In this document: one piece after another, positions 1-10,700 of the stretch
Position numbering within the stretch: position 1 is the first letter of the stretch
Layout of the letters: every line of letters starts with the position of its first letter
Source of the DNA: Blastocladiella britannica
Lineage: Eukaryota > Blastocladiomycota > Blastocladiomycetes > Blastocladiales > Blastocladiaceae
DNA: 16,139 nucleotides
Reading direction: 5' to 3'
Assembly: GCA_025349905.2 (NCBI GenBank)
Contig: MU624952.1
Coordinates: 1-16,139 of the forward strand
The notes under the pieces: model-generated
The model's database searches: none
The model's input: only the letters and a program-made list of their open reading frames with translations
What the model was told of the DNA's origin: nothing
Made by a program: the position numbers and the translations under genes

Positions 1-195
1 AAAAAAAAAAAACTTGACCACGTGGTCCCCGATCGATTTGCGGCCGATTTTCTTGCTGGCGGCTACCTTATTGCTTTTCTTGCTGGTCTTCTTGCTCGCA
101 AAGTGGTCGGCCGACGGCTTCTGCGACAGTGGGCGCGACATCGAAAAGCGGCCGGAAGCAAAAAGAGCGTTCATTATCGGAGCTATGAATTCCAT
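1..195 (-). CDS. Possible N-terminus of a minus-strand gene running off the left edge
   Basis: From ATG 195-193 the minus strand is open to the window edge (65 codons), with a Ser/Lys-rich N-terminus (MSRPLSQKPSADHFASKK, later KVAASKKIGRKSIGDH). The antisense reading is a Leu-rich run, which is what AAG-rich coding gives in reverse and so weakens any plus-strand membrane-protein call. The terminal 12-nt A/T homopolymer at 1-12 would give a Phe run, so the coding part may stop before it. Confidence 0.25.
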   Translation of the reverse strand, partial: MEFIAPIMNALFASGRFSMSRPLSQKPSADHFASKKTSKKSNKVAASKKIGRKSIGDHVVKFFFF

Positions 196-215
196 AGGGA
201 CAGGGCGAGTTTGCA

Positions 216-347
216 ATGAATACAAAATTACGAAGAGCAAGGAAGGGCGAGGGAACGTACCAGAAAAAAGCGGACAAGTCAACTCCCTCCCTTGAGGATC
301 AGATCCGGCAAAAGCTGCGCAACGACGTGCTCCTGAAGAATAGTTAA
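216..347 (+). CDS. Short Lys-rich frame, possible small protein or terminal exon
   Basis: 43 codons from ATG 216 to TAA 345-347. The second half (LEDQIRQKLRNDVLLKNS) has GC-ending codons and helical character; the first half is basic. It overlaps the minus-strand blocks described for 280-1110, and only one of the two can be right. An upstream exon beyond the window is possible. No family is recognised. Confidence 0.25.
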   Translation: MNTKLRRARKGEGTYQKKADKSTPSLEDQIRQKLRNDVLLKNS

Positions 348-1110
348 ACGTAAATAGGAAGAAACTCACAGCACGAATGGACGGACAAGAACGCATGTAC
401 GAGACGACAAACAGCCTTGATCAACGCGAAGAATCGTGAAACGATGGCCAGCGCGACAAACGGGAGGCGTTGGGCAACCAATTTGAAATCGGAGCCAACA
501 AAAGTACCACAGTTGTTCACGATTTTGCGACCATCGGGAATCCGACCAAGGGATGACTTGTTGAATGTCGTCGAGCCAAGCCGCTACTTTCAGGCCTTCC
601 TCCTTGTCCCGAATCTTGTCAAAAAGAAGTGCAACGACTTGCTTGATGTTCCCCCAGTGGCGACCAGTGGAGGAGATCCTGGACCGTGTCCTTGTGCATT
701 TCAACGGGTGGGAGCCGGCGAAGGCGATTGTACGCGCGACCGCAAAAAAAAAGAAACAAAATAAAAGAGATGTTTGAGACATTGGATCGTACATTCAAAA
801 CAGCATCGTAGAACGGGTTCCCGATCGAGCGATACCATTTCTCCTGCCCATACCAGGACGTAATCGAGACCGGTGTGACCAGTCGCGGTCAAGAAGAACG
901 TGAGCACCGAAATCGTCTGGGCGAGCAAAGGGGTCGTCCCCATCCCCTGGCGCGGCTGTGGCGGGACTCTACATTTGATGTTAAAAAGGTGTCCTGGTAC
1001 GATTGGCCCAAAGGAAATATATAAAAGGTAATCCTTGACGTACACCGCCGGGAAACCACCTCCTCGAAGATGCTGGGGGTGGGTGCACGAAAGAGAAACA
1101 ACGAAAACAT
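280..1110 (-). pseudogene. Possible decayed gene: coding-like blocks in successive frames
   Basis: Read on the minus strand, short blocks with coding-like composition follow each other in different frames: TPSIFEEVVSRR and FPLGQSYQDTFLTSNVES (about 1080-960), SWYGQEKWYRSIGNPFYDAV (about 860-800), GNIKQVVALLFDKIRDKEEG (about 652-590), then GTFVGSDFKLVAQRLPFVA (about 510-450), and QEHVVAQLLPDLILKGGS with TGA (about 336-280). One intron-like stretch (GTGAGT to TTCTTCAG, about 373-337) is visible. The frame changes have no other good introns between them, so decay is more likely than a normal gene. The family is not recognised. The plus strand also has open frames here, so strand is uncertain. 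Confidence 0.3.
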
Positions 1111-1165
1111 GCGATCAAGACAAGTACCAGAGAAAAAAAAGCAAAGAATAAAAAAAACAATACAT

Positions 1166-1747
1166 TTACGCCCACGGCGCCTGCACCTCGATCGACACGC
1201 ACTTGTCGTCGACAATACCTACACTGCCATCCCAGTGCGCAGTGAACGGCGCAAACAGGCTCTGGCGCAACGTGTATGCCGCCACCAAGGACTTGGCATC
1301 GGCAATACTGGTCAGCATGCCGCGATCGAACACTCCCTCAAGTCTGTGCCACAGGGTGGGGTTGTTGGAGATCTTGCCGTCGTCAAAGATGCCCATGACC
1401 ACCACGCGGAACTCGGGGGCGTCGGTCGCGAATGCCCGAGAGAGCGCCTCGCCCACAGACTGGGTGCATGCACTGGGCGCTGGCAGACTGGCTCCGTCCG
1501 ATTCGGTCACGGTGCCCTGCGCATAGCGTACACTCGTATGATCAATCTGCCATGCCTGGGCGCGAATCGAGTCCGACGACGACGACGACGGGGGCATGTC
1601 GATCGTTGCAATTACTACGCCGTACCGACTCGCAGCTGCATTGTCGAGGATCGACAACCGGACCGCCGCCAATGTCCCGCCAATGCGCACGTCCATCATA
1701 GCGGTGGCGCGTTCCGAGACCGTGACGGTAATGGACCGCGCGGCCGA
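1166..1747 (-). other. C-terminal domain of the giant protein, unrecognised
   Basis: Residues 3284-3476, starting SARSITVTVSERATAM and ending IEVQAPWA. Alternating hydrophobic stretches suggest beta strands, with a Ser run (PPSSSSSDS, from a GAC microsatellite on the plus strand at 1574-1590) and a helical segment (TSIADAKSLVAAYTLRQ). The position after TRAF-type fingers would suit a MATH domain, but I do not see MATH signature residues and do not claim it. Confidence 0.5.
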
Positions 1748-4700
1748 GCACGCGTCGCGGTGGCTCGCCGCCAGTGCGTGTGCGGGCACGTCGTCGGCGA
1801 TACACATGACGCATTTCACAAACTCGTGGTCGCACTCGTGGTGTAGGTGGTGCAGATATTCAGTCCGAGTGATGGTCGCTTTACACCCGTCGTCACCATC
1901 ACCGGCGTGCGGGCACGGCATGCGCAGCGAGAACTTGGGGCACTCAGGCCCGCCGCGGACACCCACCAGGAAATGCGCCGTCAGCTCGCCCAACTTGAGC
2001 CCGGTCTCGGCGCAGCCCATTGGGCACGTCATGGGCAGATCGACCGGCGCTTCCGCCAGCGAAAACACATTCATCGGCGGCTTCTTGCTTGCATCATCGC
2101 CGTCTTTACCGCCATCGATATCCACGTCGTGCTCGCTCTCCGCCGCAGACGACGCCTCGCAATCGCCGAGCATGTGGCCGAGGCAAGCCCGGAGATTTGG
2201 TGCCACGTAATCGCAGTCAAAGCACGTCGCACCACCATCGTCATTCGGCGCAATCAGCGACCCGGTGCATGCGTTGGCCCAGTGCCGCGGCAAGTCGGCG
2301 GCAGGAGCGACAGTCGAGCACCCGTCGAGCCCGCATACGATCGATTGCTTGGAGCACGTCGACAGCAAATGCTTGGGCATATCGGCGACCGACATTTTGG
2401 TACGGCAGCGACGGCAATGCACAGTGGCGGCCGTGCGCTGCGGGCACTTTTGCATGTGCGCAAGAAGCTCTGAGCGTGGCATGCGCTCGGGGCACATCCA
2501 GCAGCAGACCAGCGATGCCACACAGTCAGAGATGGCGTGGCGCGTGCGGTCCCTTTGGGCAATCAGCAGGTGGCCGGGCGGGCAATCCACACACGCCACG
2601 GTGGCCACCTCGCACTCGACCGCCTCGTGGTAACTCTGCCAGTTAAAGTGAACAGGCAGGCTGCACTGCCGGCACGGGGACTTGAGCGCCTCGCAAAAGT
2701 ACTTGAGGTGGTGGTGCTCGAGCGCCGGCTCGGCAAACTTGGCCCCGCACCCACCTCGGCACACCACGTGCATGGGCACAAACTCGTCCGATTGCATCAG
2801 CAGCTGTTCCTCGGCAAACCGGCGGCATGCGTCCAGGTACAAGGGATCGGTCGGGTCGCGTGCGAGCATGACGATTTCTTGTGCCAGAAGACGGAGAACG
2901 TTGGCGCCTTGGTCGATCACCCGCTGCGCTACGTCTTCGGAATCGTCGACCGTCGCCACGGCCAGACCAACGTCTTCAAAATGATCGGCAAGGAAATGCT
3001 GCGCTTCCTCACACTTGAAATATTGGACGTTGCACCCGTCCACCGCGCACTTGACCTCGTACTCGGGACAATCGAGATCGAGGTGCTCGGCCAGGTCGCC
3101 CATGATGCCGGTCTTGCATGCTGGGCACATCTTGATTTTCGTGTCGCAGGCGACCGTGAGGTGCTGGGCCATATCGGGGAGCGGAACAAAGGCCGAGCAC
3201 GCAGAGCACTGAATCTCGAGCACTTGCGACGCGACTATGCGCGCGGTTGTTGCCGGGTTGCGACCGGGGCACACCGTAAACAGGTGAGCCACGAGCGGGT
3301 TGGTGCCACCAGGTACGCGCGCCTTGCAGCACGGGCACGTGCGCACCATCTCGCTGCAGTACACGAGATGCATAAACAATTGCGACCAGGAGGAAATACT
3401 CTGCTCGCAGCCGAGCGGGCACTTGTTCGAGCGTTCCTTGGTGGGCGCGGCCGATTTGGCCTTGATTGCCTCAAGAGTCGCGGAATGGCGGGCCTTGCCG
3501 CCGGGCAAAACGAGTCGTGGGGCCGTCTTCTGGGACGCGCTCAGCATCACTTCCCACATGGCAGCGCGTGTGTTTTTTGGAGCAATGACCACGCCGCCGC
3601 ATTCCAGCAGGTGCTCGGAAAAACTCTGGTTCTTGGCAAGCTTCTTGTCGCAGACAGTGCAGGTCGACTCCCTAGGGATCTCGTCCTGCTCGAGCTTGCG
3701 CATGCACCCGGGGGAAAGGCACTGCGTCGGCATCCCGCACGTCAGATCGTGCTCCTTGCGACCGGCGGCCGACGTTGGAACCGCGAGGTGGCACTTGCGG
3801 CACATGTCCCAGCACGCCTCCTCTCGATGAGCTGCCAGGCGTTGGCTTCGCGACAGCGCCTTGTTGATGGGGACCACTGCCAAACACAGGTTGCAAATCA
3901 GCTCGCCTTGGGCACAGTGATACTTTGCGTGGGTGCCGAGCATAAACACTTGAACCTCCACGCCACAGTCAGGGCACGGCTGCGTGTTGCTGCGGCAAAC
4001 CGTCTCCAAGTGCGCTTCCATGGCGTCTGGCATCACGTGCTGCTGGCACAAGGCGCACGGCTGCCACTGGAGCACCGCGTCGACAGCCTTACACTCGGTC
4101 TTGAGGTGATAGTCGAAATTGGTGGTCTTTTTGCCGCACTTGCTGCACTCGGACTCTGCCGGCGCCACATCGCACTTGTGCGCGTCCTTGCGCTTGAACT
4201 GCTTCTGGCACGCATAGCACCGCACCGCCGCCTCGGGGCAGACGTTCGCATGCACCTCTGCGTCGACAATGCTCGGGAGCGGCTCCTTGCAGGCAGGGCA
4301 GTTGGGAGGACACGCGGCAGCGGCCTCCATCCGCCGCGCCAGCTGTTCCTTCAGGTCCTGGAGCTCCTTGATTGCCGCCTCGAGCTCTTGGATTTGCTCC
4401 AGGTCCTCCGGGGTGGCGTTATTGGTCGGCTCAAACTGTGGGGCGTCTGGTGCAGTCTCGAATGAAGGGGGCTCGGGCTCACCGCCATCCGCGGGGCTGT
4501 ACTGGTCAAGCATCTTCTCGGGATTTTTGCAGCCTCCCTGCTCCGCAGTAAAGAGGGAGCAAACGATGTCAGCAATCGTTTTCATAAAGTCTTTGGTCGA
4601 GATGCGTGCGCCTCCTTTGATGGTGCGGCCCATGAGCGTGATGTGGAAGTTGGCTTGAACCGTCACGCCGTCCTCGAGCCCCAGAGCACCGCCGAGGTGA

Positions 4701-7700
4701 ATAGAATGGATCTGAATCATCGACTTGACGAAATCCTGGAGAATACCCTTGATCAAGTTGAATCCTTTTTGCAGGAACCCGAGCAGGGCTTGGAGGCCAG
4801 ACAGCGCCCAGTTGACGAACTTGAAGAACCAGCCAAAAACGGGATGGCCCTCCTGCTCAGAGAGCTTTCGTTTTGCTGCTTCGATCGCCTCCTTGGCAAC
4901 GTCCATGACTCGGTTGAAGCCGGCGCCAACGAGCTCAAACATAAATCCCACCATGTCGCCGTCGCGCATCACGCCGTTTTCGGTGACAACACAGGCGATG
5001 CCCAGTGCTGCGCCAATTTCCGTCGGGACCATGGCAAACTGCGACTCGGGGAGAATGGCCTGGGCGAGTTTCTCTGCGGCTGGCGGGATGAGCTTCTGGA
5101 ACTTGATGTAAAAAGCACCTTTGAGCTGAAGTGTGTGCGTGGTCTTGCCCACCTCGACTGAGATTTCGAATAGCGTGTCCACTGCAAACTTTGGCGACTT
5201 GCTCTTGGTGGTGAAGGAGACGTGGCAGTCAATGGTGACGTCAATGATAAACGAGAGCTTGAGGCAACCATCAAACTGGAACTCGAACAGCCCCTTTGCC
5301 GTGTCCAGCTCGAGGCGCGCCTTCATCGGCGTACTCATGTCGTGCTTGCTTCCACCGATTTGCAGAATGCCAAGGAAATTGCCGCACTTGAGCGTGGCCT
5401 CGAGCACAAGGGCAGCGGACGGAAGCGAAAATGATCCAGCGCCAACAACAGCAGCAGCAAACACTTCGGCCTCAAAGCCAAACAGTTTCAGCTTGCATCG
5501 GCCGCCAACACCCGCAATTCCGACCTGTTCAATGTCGTGGTCGTGCAAGTAGCGGCGTAGCTTGTCCTCGCCGTTTGCATTGCCCACATTTGGAATAAAG
5601 CCGTGGGGGAGCTCGAGCATGGGGTCCAACTTGCAAAAGACCTCGAGATGGTCAATGCCCGGCATGATGGTATCGATCCACCGGAGGTTGTTGAGGGTCG
5701 AGTCGTCGTGGATGACCAATGCGAGAAAGTTCATGAAGGACACCTTGGAGAGCAGCACGTAGAATGTTTTGCCAGGAAGCTGGATCGAGATCGCAGCCTT
5801 CATCGCCCTGGAATCCTCCGTCGTGACCGACGACGCAGGGTAGGCGATGGCAGGGTGCTCAATCTTGATGGCGGCAGATGCGGAAAAGCTAAGTGACTTG
5901 GGCTTGACCTTAGTGTGCACAAATAAGCCCTTGAGGTACAGAGCCGACAGGGACGGGTTCATCTTTCCAAATGAGATCCAGCTCTCGCCATTGCCCTCTT
6001 GAAGCGATAATCGGACTGAAAAGCCATCCAGGTAGATGATAAAACTCCCGCTAAACACCGCCCATGGCTCTCCCGAGGGCGTATAAATGGTGGCCGCGAC
6101 GCTGGCCCCGAGGCTGTCTGTTTCGAGAAGCAGCTTGTTGTTGACGAAATCGAGTGCGCCAAGAGTAAAATCAGTCACTGGAATGTTCAACGAGAGCACG
6201 CTGCTGGCAATATCGACAGTGCCCGCGAGTTCGTTGCCATGAAGTCCGAGGAGCTTCCAAGCTCCATGATCCAGCCGAGTTGAAATATTGATGCGTGTCA
6301 GCCAGCCACTGCCCTTGTCGTCAGCGTCGCCCATGTAGTCGACGTCGCGATTGCCGTCGGCGCCGCCATTGTCATTGGCGTTGCCCTCGATGGCGGTGTG
6401 GTCCCAGTCTTTTAACACCTCGAAAGAGCCAATCTTGAGTTTGCCCTTGAGCGGTGCCAGCAGATCGCCAAAAGCGCCGACAATGACGTCAAACAGGTCT
6501 TCGCCATCTGGGGAAGTACCGGTGCTGGATAAAAGGAAGCCGAATTTCTTGCCAACCATTTGGCACTTGACGTCGAGTGGAATTTTCTTGGCCACAATTC
6601 CAGACAGAGCGAAATACGCCAAGGACGGGCGATACTGGATCTCGACTCGCTTCAGCGTCACGCTTAGGACGTTGTCCAAAAGGTTCTCGACCAGGCCGCT
6701 TGGCCGCTCAAAGTCAAAGCAGGCTTGGGCAACGTCAAGTGCGCTGATGGTCACGTCCATGTAGCCGTAGAGAGAGGCGACGCCGTCCGAGTCAACGAAC
6801 CCAGCGAGAGTGAGCCCTTGCATCAGCGTGGAGTCACGGAAGAGGGACGCAGGCTTGTTGAGGACGAAACCGACCTTGGACGTGGACTTGGTGTCACCCT
6901 CGTCAGGACCATCGCGGCTCCCCGGCAGCGCGATCACCATGCAAATAGTCAGCTCGGCCTTTGCTAGGCTCGTATGAATCGATTCTGCCTGGGACGGTTC
7001 CAAGGAGAGCTGGAGCATCAGCTGGCCCGGTCCAGGCGCAATGAGGCTGTCCACCTCTGGAATGGACGTGTACTTTTGAACTGCTTCGGAAAAGGTGGCG
7101 ACCAGCTGGCCTGTGACCTTTTTGGCCGACTCCTGGTCCTTGAACGGCTTGAGGACAGATAAATTGAGTTGGAGGCCACTGGGGAGCATGGACAGTATTG
7201 GAAAGTGTTGCTTGAGGGTCTCGGTCGAAATGGCAAGCCGCCCAACCAGCGCCCAGTCACGTGTCGCTTTGGATTCGCGCAAAACCAGTGACTTGACCTC
7301 GACAGTTGCACCAAACAGCAGCAGCTTGCCACTGACGAGGAGTGCCGTGGACGTTGATGTGGGAGAAGTGGGAGTGGAAGGAACGAGGGCCTGGTCCTGG
7401 TCTTGGACAGCGGGGCCCATATCGTACAAGAGCCGCGCGTCCGCAATGGTGAGCTGCATGACGTCGCCGAGGCTCATCATTTTAGCCACGTCAATGTTGC
7501 CAAGCGCGATCGTCAGCGACCGGTGCCCTGCCGACGTGCGCAAAAGGAGCGTAAATGTGGAGCGATCCGCCCAGCTGGCCTGCGAAGTGTCACTGGTAGA
7601 AATGTCCAGTGCAACGATCGTGACCTTGTTGGGGTTCTTGTTCGTGTCGTCCGCACTGATCAGCGTCACAAGCTGGTGCGCACTCCTGGGATCGCGCGCG

Positions 7701-10700
7701 CTGTCGATCTGCAGCATAGCCGCGTCTCCGACTTGCGGAAAGGTGAGGTAGCGGGCATCGACAGTAACGTTGTTGCTGGGCAGCAAAAAATGGAGGCAGT
7801 CGGGCGAAATATCGTGCAAGCTGAAGGCATCCAGGTGAAAGCGGACATCGAGCAGGCGGCGCGAGACCCACTGGACCTGGGTGGCAACATTCGCCGAGCC
7901 GTGCGCGCCCCACCGTGCCACAAGTGCTGCCTTGAATTCTGCCGATGCGAGGCCGACCTCGGGACGGTCAATGTGGACCATAGCAAAGCCCGCCAGGCGC
8001 AAAGTGTCACCAGTGTTGAACAGCGGCACGGCCAACTTGTAGTCCAGATGTACTTGGCCGGTACCATACGCCTCAAGCGATTGGCTTGGGCCGTGCGATA
8101 GGTTGAGGTCGAGCGAGGCGTACTTGAGGTTGATTTCTTGCGCGTGCAGTGGGCTATTGGTGGTTGGCACGGTGAGGTCAAATGGGAGTGCGCCGAAATG
8201 AGCAAGGGCGCCATCAGCAGGCGACAGCGACGGCAATGCATCTTGGCCCGCACAGCGGCCGGTCCCGATATTCTGCGCCTCGGCCTCGAGGTTCCAGATG
8301 TGCCGGTCTCCCTCGCGGTTATAGTGCAGCGCACCACGAATAGACGCACCCTCGCCGCTACCAGCGTTGCTAGTCGACATCAGCAAGTAGAGTGTGCCAG
8401 AGGCAATCTGGAGCACAGCGCCATCCTTGGGCTTGGAAAGCACCAGCTCGCCGCGGCAGTGCTGCACCACAAGGGGCGAGTTGCCACTGCTGCCACTGTC
8501 GGCCGAGAGCGCCGGGAGTGACGTCGTCCCATCCACCTCAAACGAAAGCGAGAACCGGCTCGAGTGGGTGCCAAAGTGGCCGGCGAGTGCAACCGAGGTC
8601 ACGTTGAGCTGGCCGAGCGGGCAATCCGGGAGCGAGATACCGACGGATTTCTCTGTTTGGACCAGCTTGACGCAAAAGGACTGGAGTCGCCACTTTTCCT
8701 TTTCCTCGCCGCTATGATCGTCCAGGCACGGGAACTTGCACAGCTCGGCGCTTCCCTGCAGCGACTGGTTGTTGAGGAATGCGAGGTCACCCTGGATGTC
8801 CGAGAGAGCGATCTCGATCAAAAAGCCTTGGACGGTCCGGTTGCTGAGGTCCAGCGCCGGCCCAGTCAGCGTCACGTCGTCCCACACGTCGCGAAGCATG
8901 ACGTAGTTTGGCCGCACTTGACCGCCCATCCATTCTGGCATGTCGGGAATGCAAGGGAACGCCGTCTTGACCCCCTTGACGATATCGTCCCAGCCCGGAA
9001 TGATGTATGACACCAGTTGGCCCACGTTCGTGCTCTGGTCGGGATACAGGTGCATCCGAACCTGGGTGCCGCCTGTCAGCTCGCCGTAAAAGGGCAGGAT
9101 GGATCCCTCGCCCATGCCAGTCAGTGTCCTGGTGGTCTTGAACCCAGCCACCTTGGCGCTGCAGATGGGAGAGTACGTTGTCGAACTGTCGCAGTCACTT
9201 GAGCATGGGATGTACTCAGTCGACAGCTGAAGGGAGAACGCGGAGGTTGGTTCCTTGTTGTCGTTTTTGTTGGTGTCGACCTCGGAGTCAGGTTTAGTGG
9301 TCGAATCCGTGGGAGGGTTTTTGTTGGTGTGAACCAGCTCCAACACGAGCCGGCAGGCAGCAGCGTGGTCGCCGGGCGTCAGCTCCACGACCAAGACAAT
9401 CTCGGAGAGCCCAGTCACAAGCGATTCAGCGAGAAGAGAGCCATGGCTGCGGACCACGGACTGGTAATATTGGTGCGTCGCCAGCAGCGGCGCGACAAAG
9501 TCTGGGCGTGTGTCACTGGGACCAAGCGTGATGCGCTTCATGAGCTTGAGTTGATGGATGGTGCTCGGTTCCTTTGGCAGTGAAAGCTCGAGGGGGACGC
9601 AAATGGGCTGGTCGTCCTTGTCGGTGCTGATGCGCAGATTGGCGGTGGCAGTCGTGGAGCCGTCAGCAGGAGCAACCGAAACGGTAAAGTCAGTTAACGA
9701 GAGTCCAGGGTCGGGGAGCTCGTAGGTGCCGGGCCAGGTGACCGAGTTGGTCGCACCTTCTTCAGCAGTCGCATCGACGATGGCGGTCGCATCGACAGCA
9801 CTGGTCGCATCGGCAGTGGTTGCGTCAACGGCGGCGGTCGCATTGATATCTGTGGTCGCATCAGCGGCGGCAGTGGTATCAGCGGCAGCCGCAGCCGCAG
9901 CCGCAACGACCTCAGGGTGGGCAGCCAAAGCATGGAAGCGCTGGAAAAACGGCACGAGCTCCTTTGCAGGATGCGTCTCCACATCTGCAGTGGACACGGC
10001 AGGAAGGGCTGGGACGCTGACGCGCGTAAACGGGTTGTACACGTACGCGCTGGCCTTGGGTCCGTCCTGGAAGTGTATCTCCACGTGCCCGCGATCATCG
10101 CCCTCGCACGCGCCAAAGACCTGGATCAGCACGTCGCCGCGGTTGACGGTGGGCACAGGCAGCTTGGCCTTGTGAAAGGTCGCATCGAAATCAGCGAGCA
10201 GGTCTGTAAGCTGGGTTGTCGAAGGTCCTGTCTCAATCAGCCGCTGCTTGGGTGTTGCTCGAGTCACTGCCGCAGAATCGGAAGCAGGCGTGGCATTCGC
10301 CGCGCCAGTGTGGAGTGCCAGGGCCGAGGTGGACTGGACATGCGCGTGGACAACGGCGTGGGCACTTTCAGGCGTTGCATCAATGATGAGGTGCGGCCGA
10401 AGGTTGGCCCCCGACCTGGCCGAATCGAGCACGTGGAAGCCGCTCGTGCGTTGCTTGAGCACGGTCGACGACGAGACGCGGTGCTTGCTAATCTTGTAAA
10501 CGGTAGGCTGAAAGTCGCCGCCACAGACCTGGCGGATGCCTGCAATTGCGGCCTCTTGCTCGGAAAGGTCCAAATCACCAAGCACGAGAACAGAGAACGA
10601 GTTGGCGCCGCAGAACAGCAGCCCGAGCGAATGGTTCCCCATCTGGGTGAGGCTGTCGCCCGAAGCGACGGTCGGCTTGGCGGCGGTGCAGGCACTATCG

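Noticed and set aside
14..295. Leu-rich frame that looks like a membrane segment at the left edge
   Set aside because: It begins at TTG, not ATG, and the Leu run is the reverse complement of Lys (AAG)-rich sequence. It is probably a shadow of minus-strand coding.
701..1045. ATGH-containing hydrophobic stretch (LTFFLTATGHTGLDYVLVW) reminiscent of GPI ethanolamine-phosphate transferases
   Set aside because: Only four residues resemble the family motif, the flanks do not fit, and another minus frame in the same place (TSWYGQEKWYRSIGNPF) looks more like coding.
1070..1846. Plus-strand frame downstream of a TATATAAAAG match at 1018-1027
   Set aside because: The TATA-like sequence is well formed, but the frame lies antisense to the giant gene's 3' end and its protein is Arg/His-rich without domain features. 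The TATA match is probably chance in an AT-rich spacer.
2537..4465. Long plus-strand open frame (642 codons) opposite the zinc-finger region
   Set aside because: It is antisense to the finger array. GC-ending codons and few stops in the reverse frame open it by chance, and its product shows no domain pattern while the minus strand shows regular Cys/His spacing.
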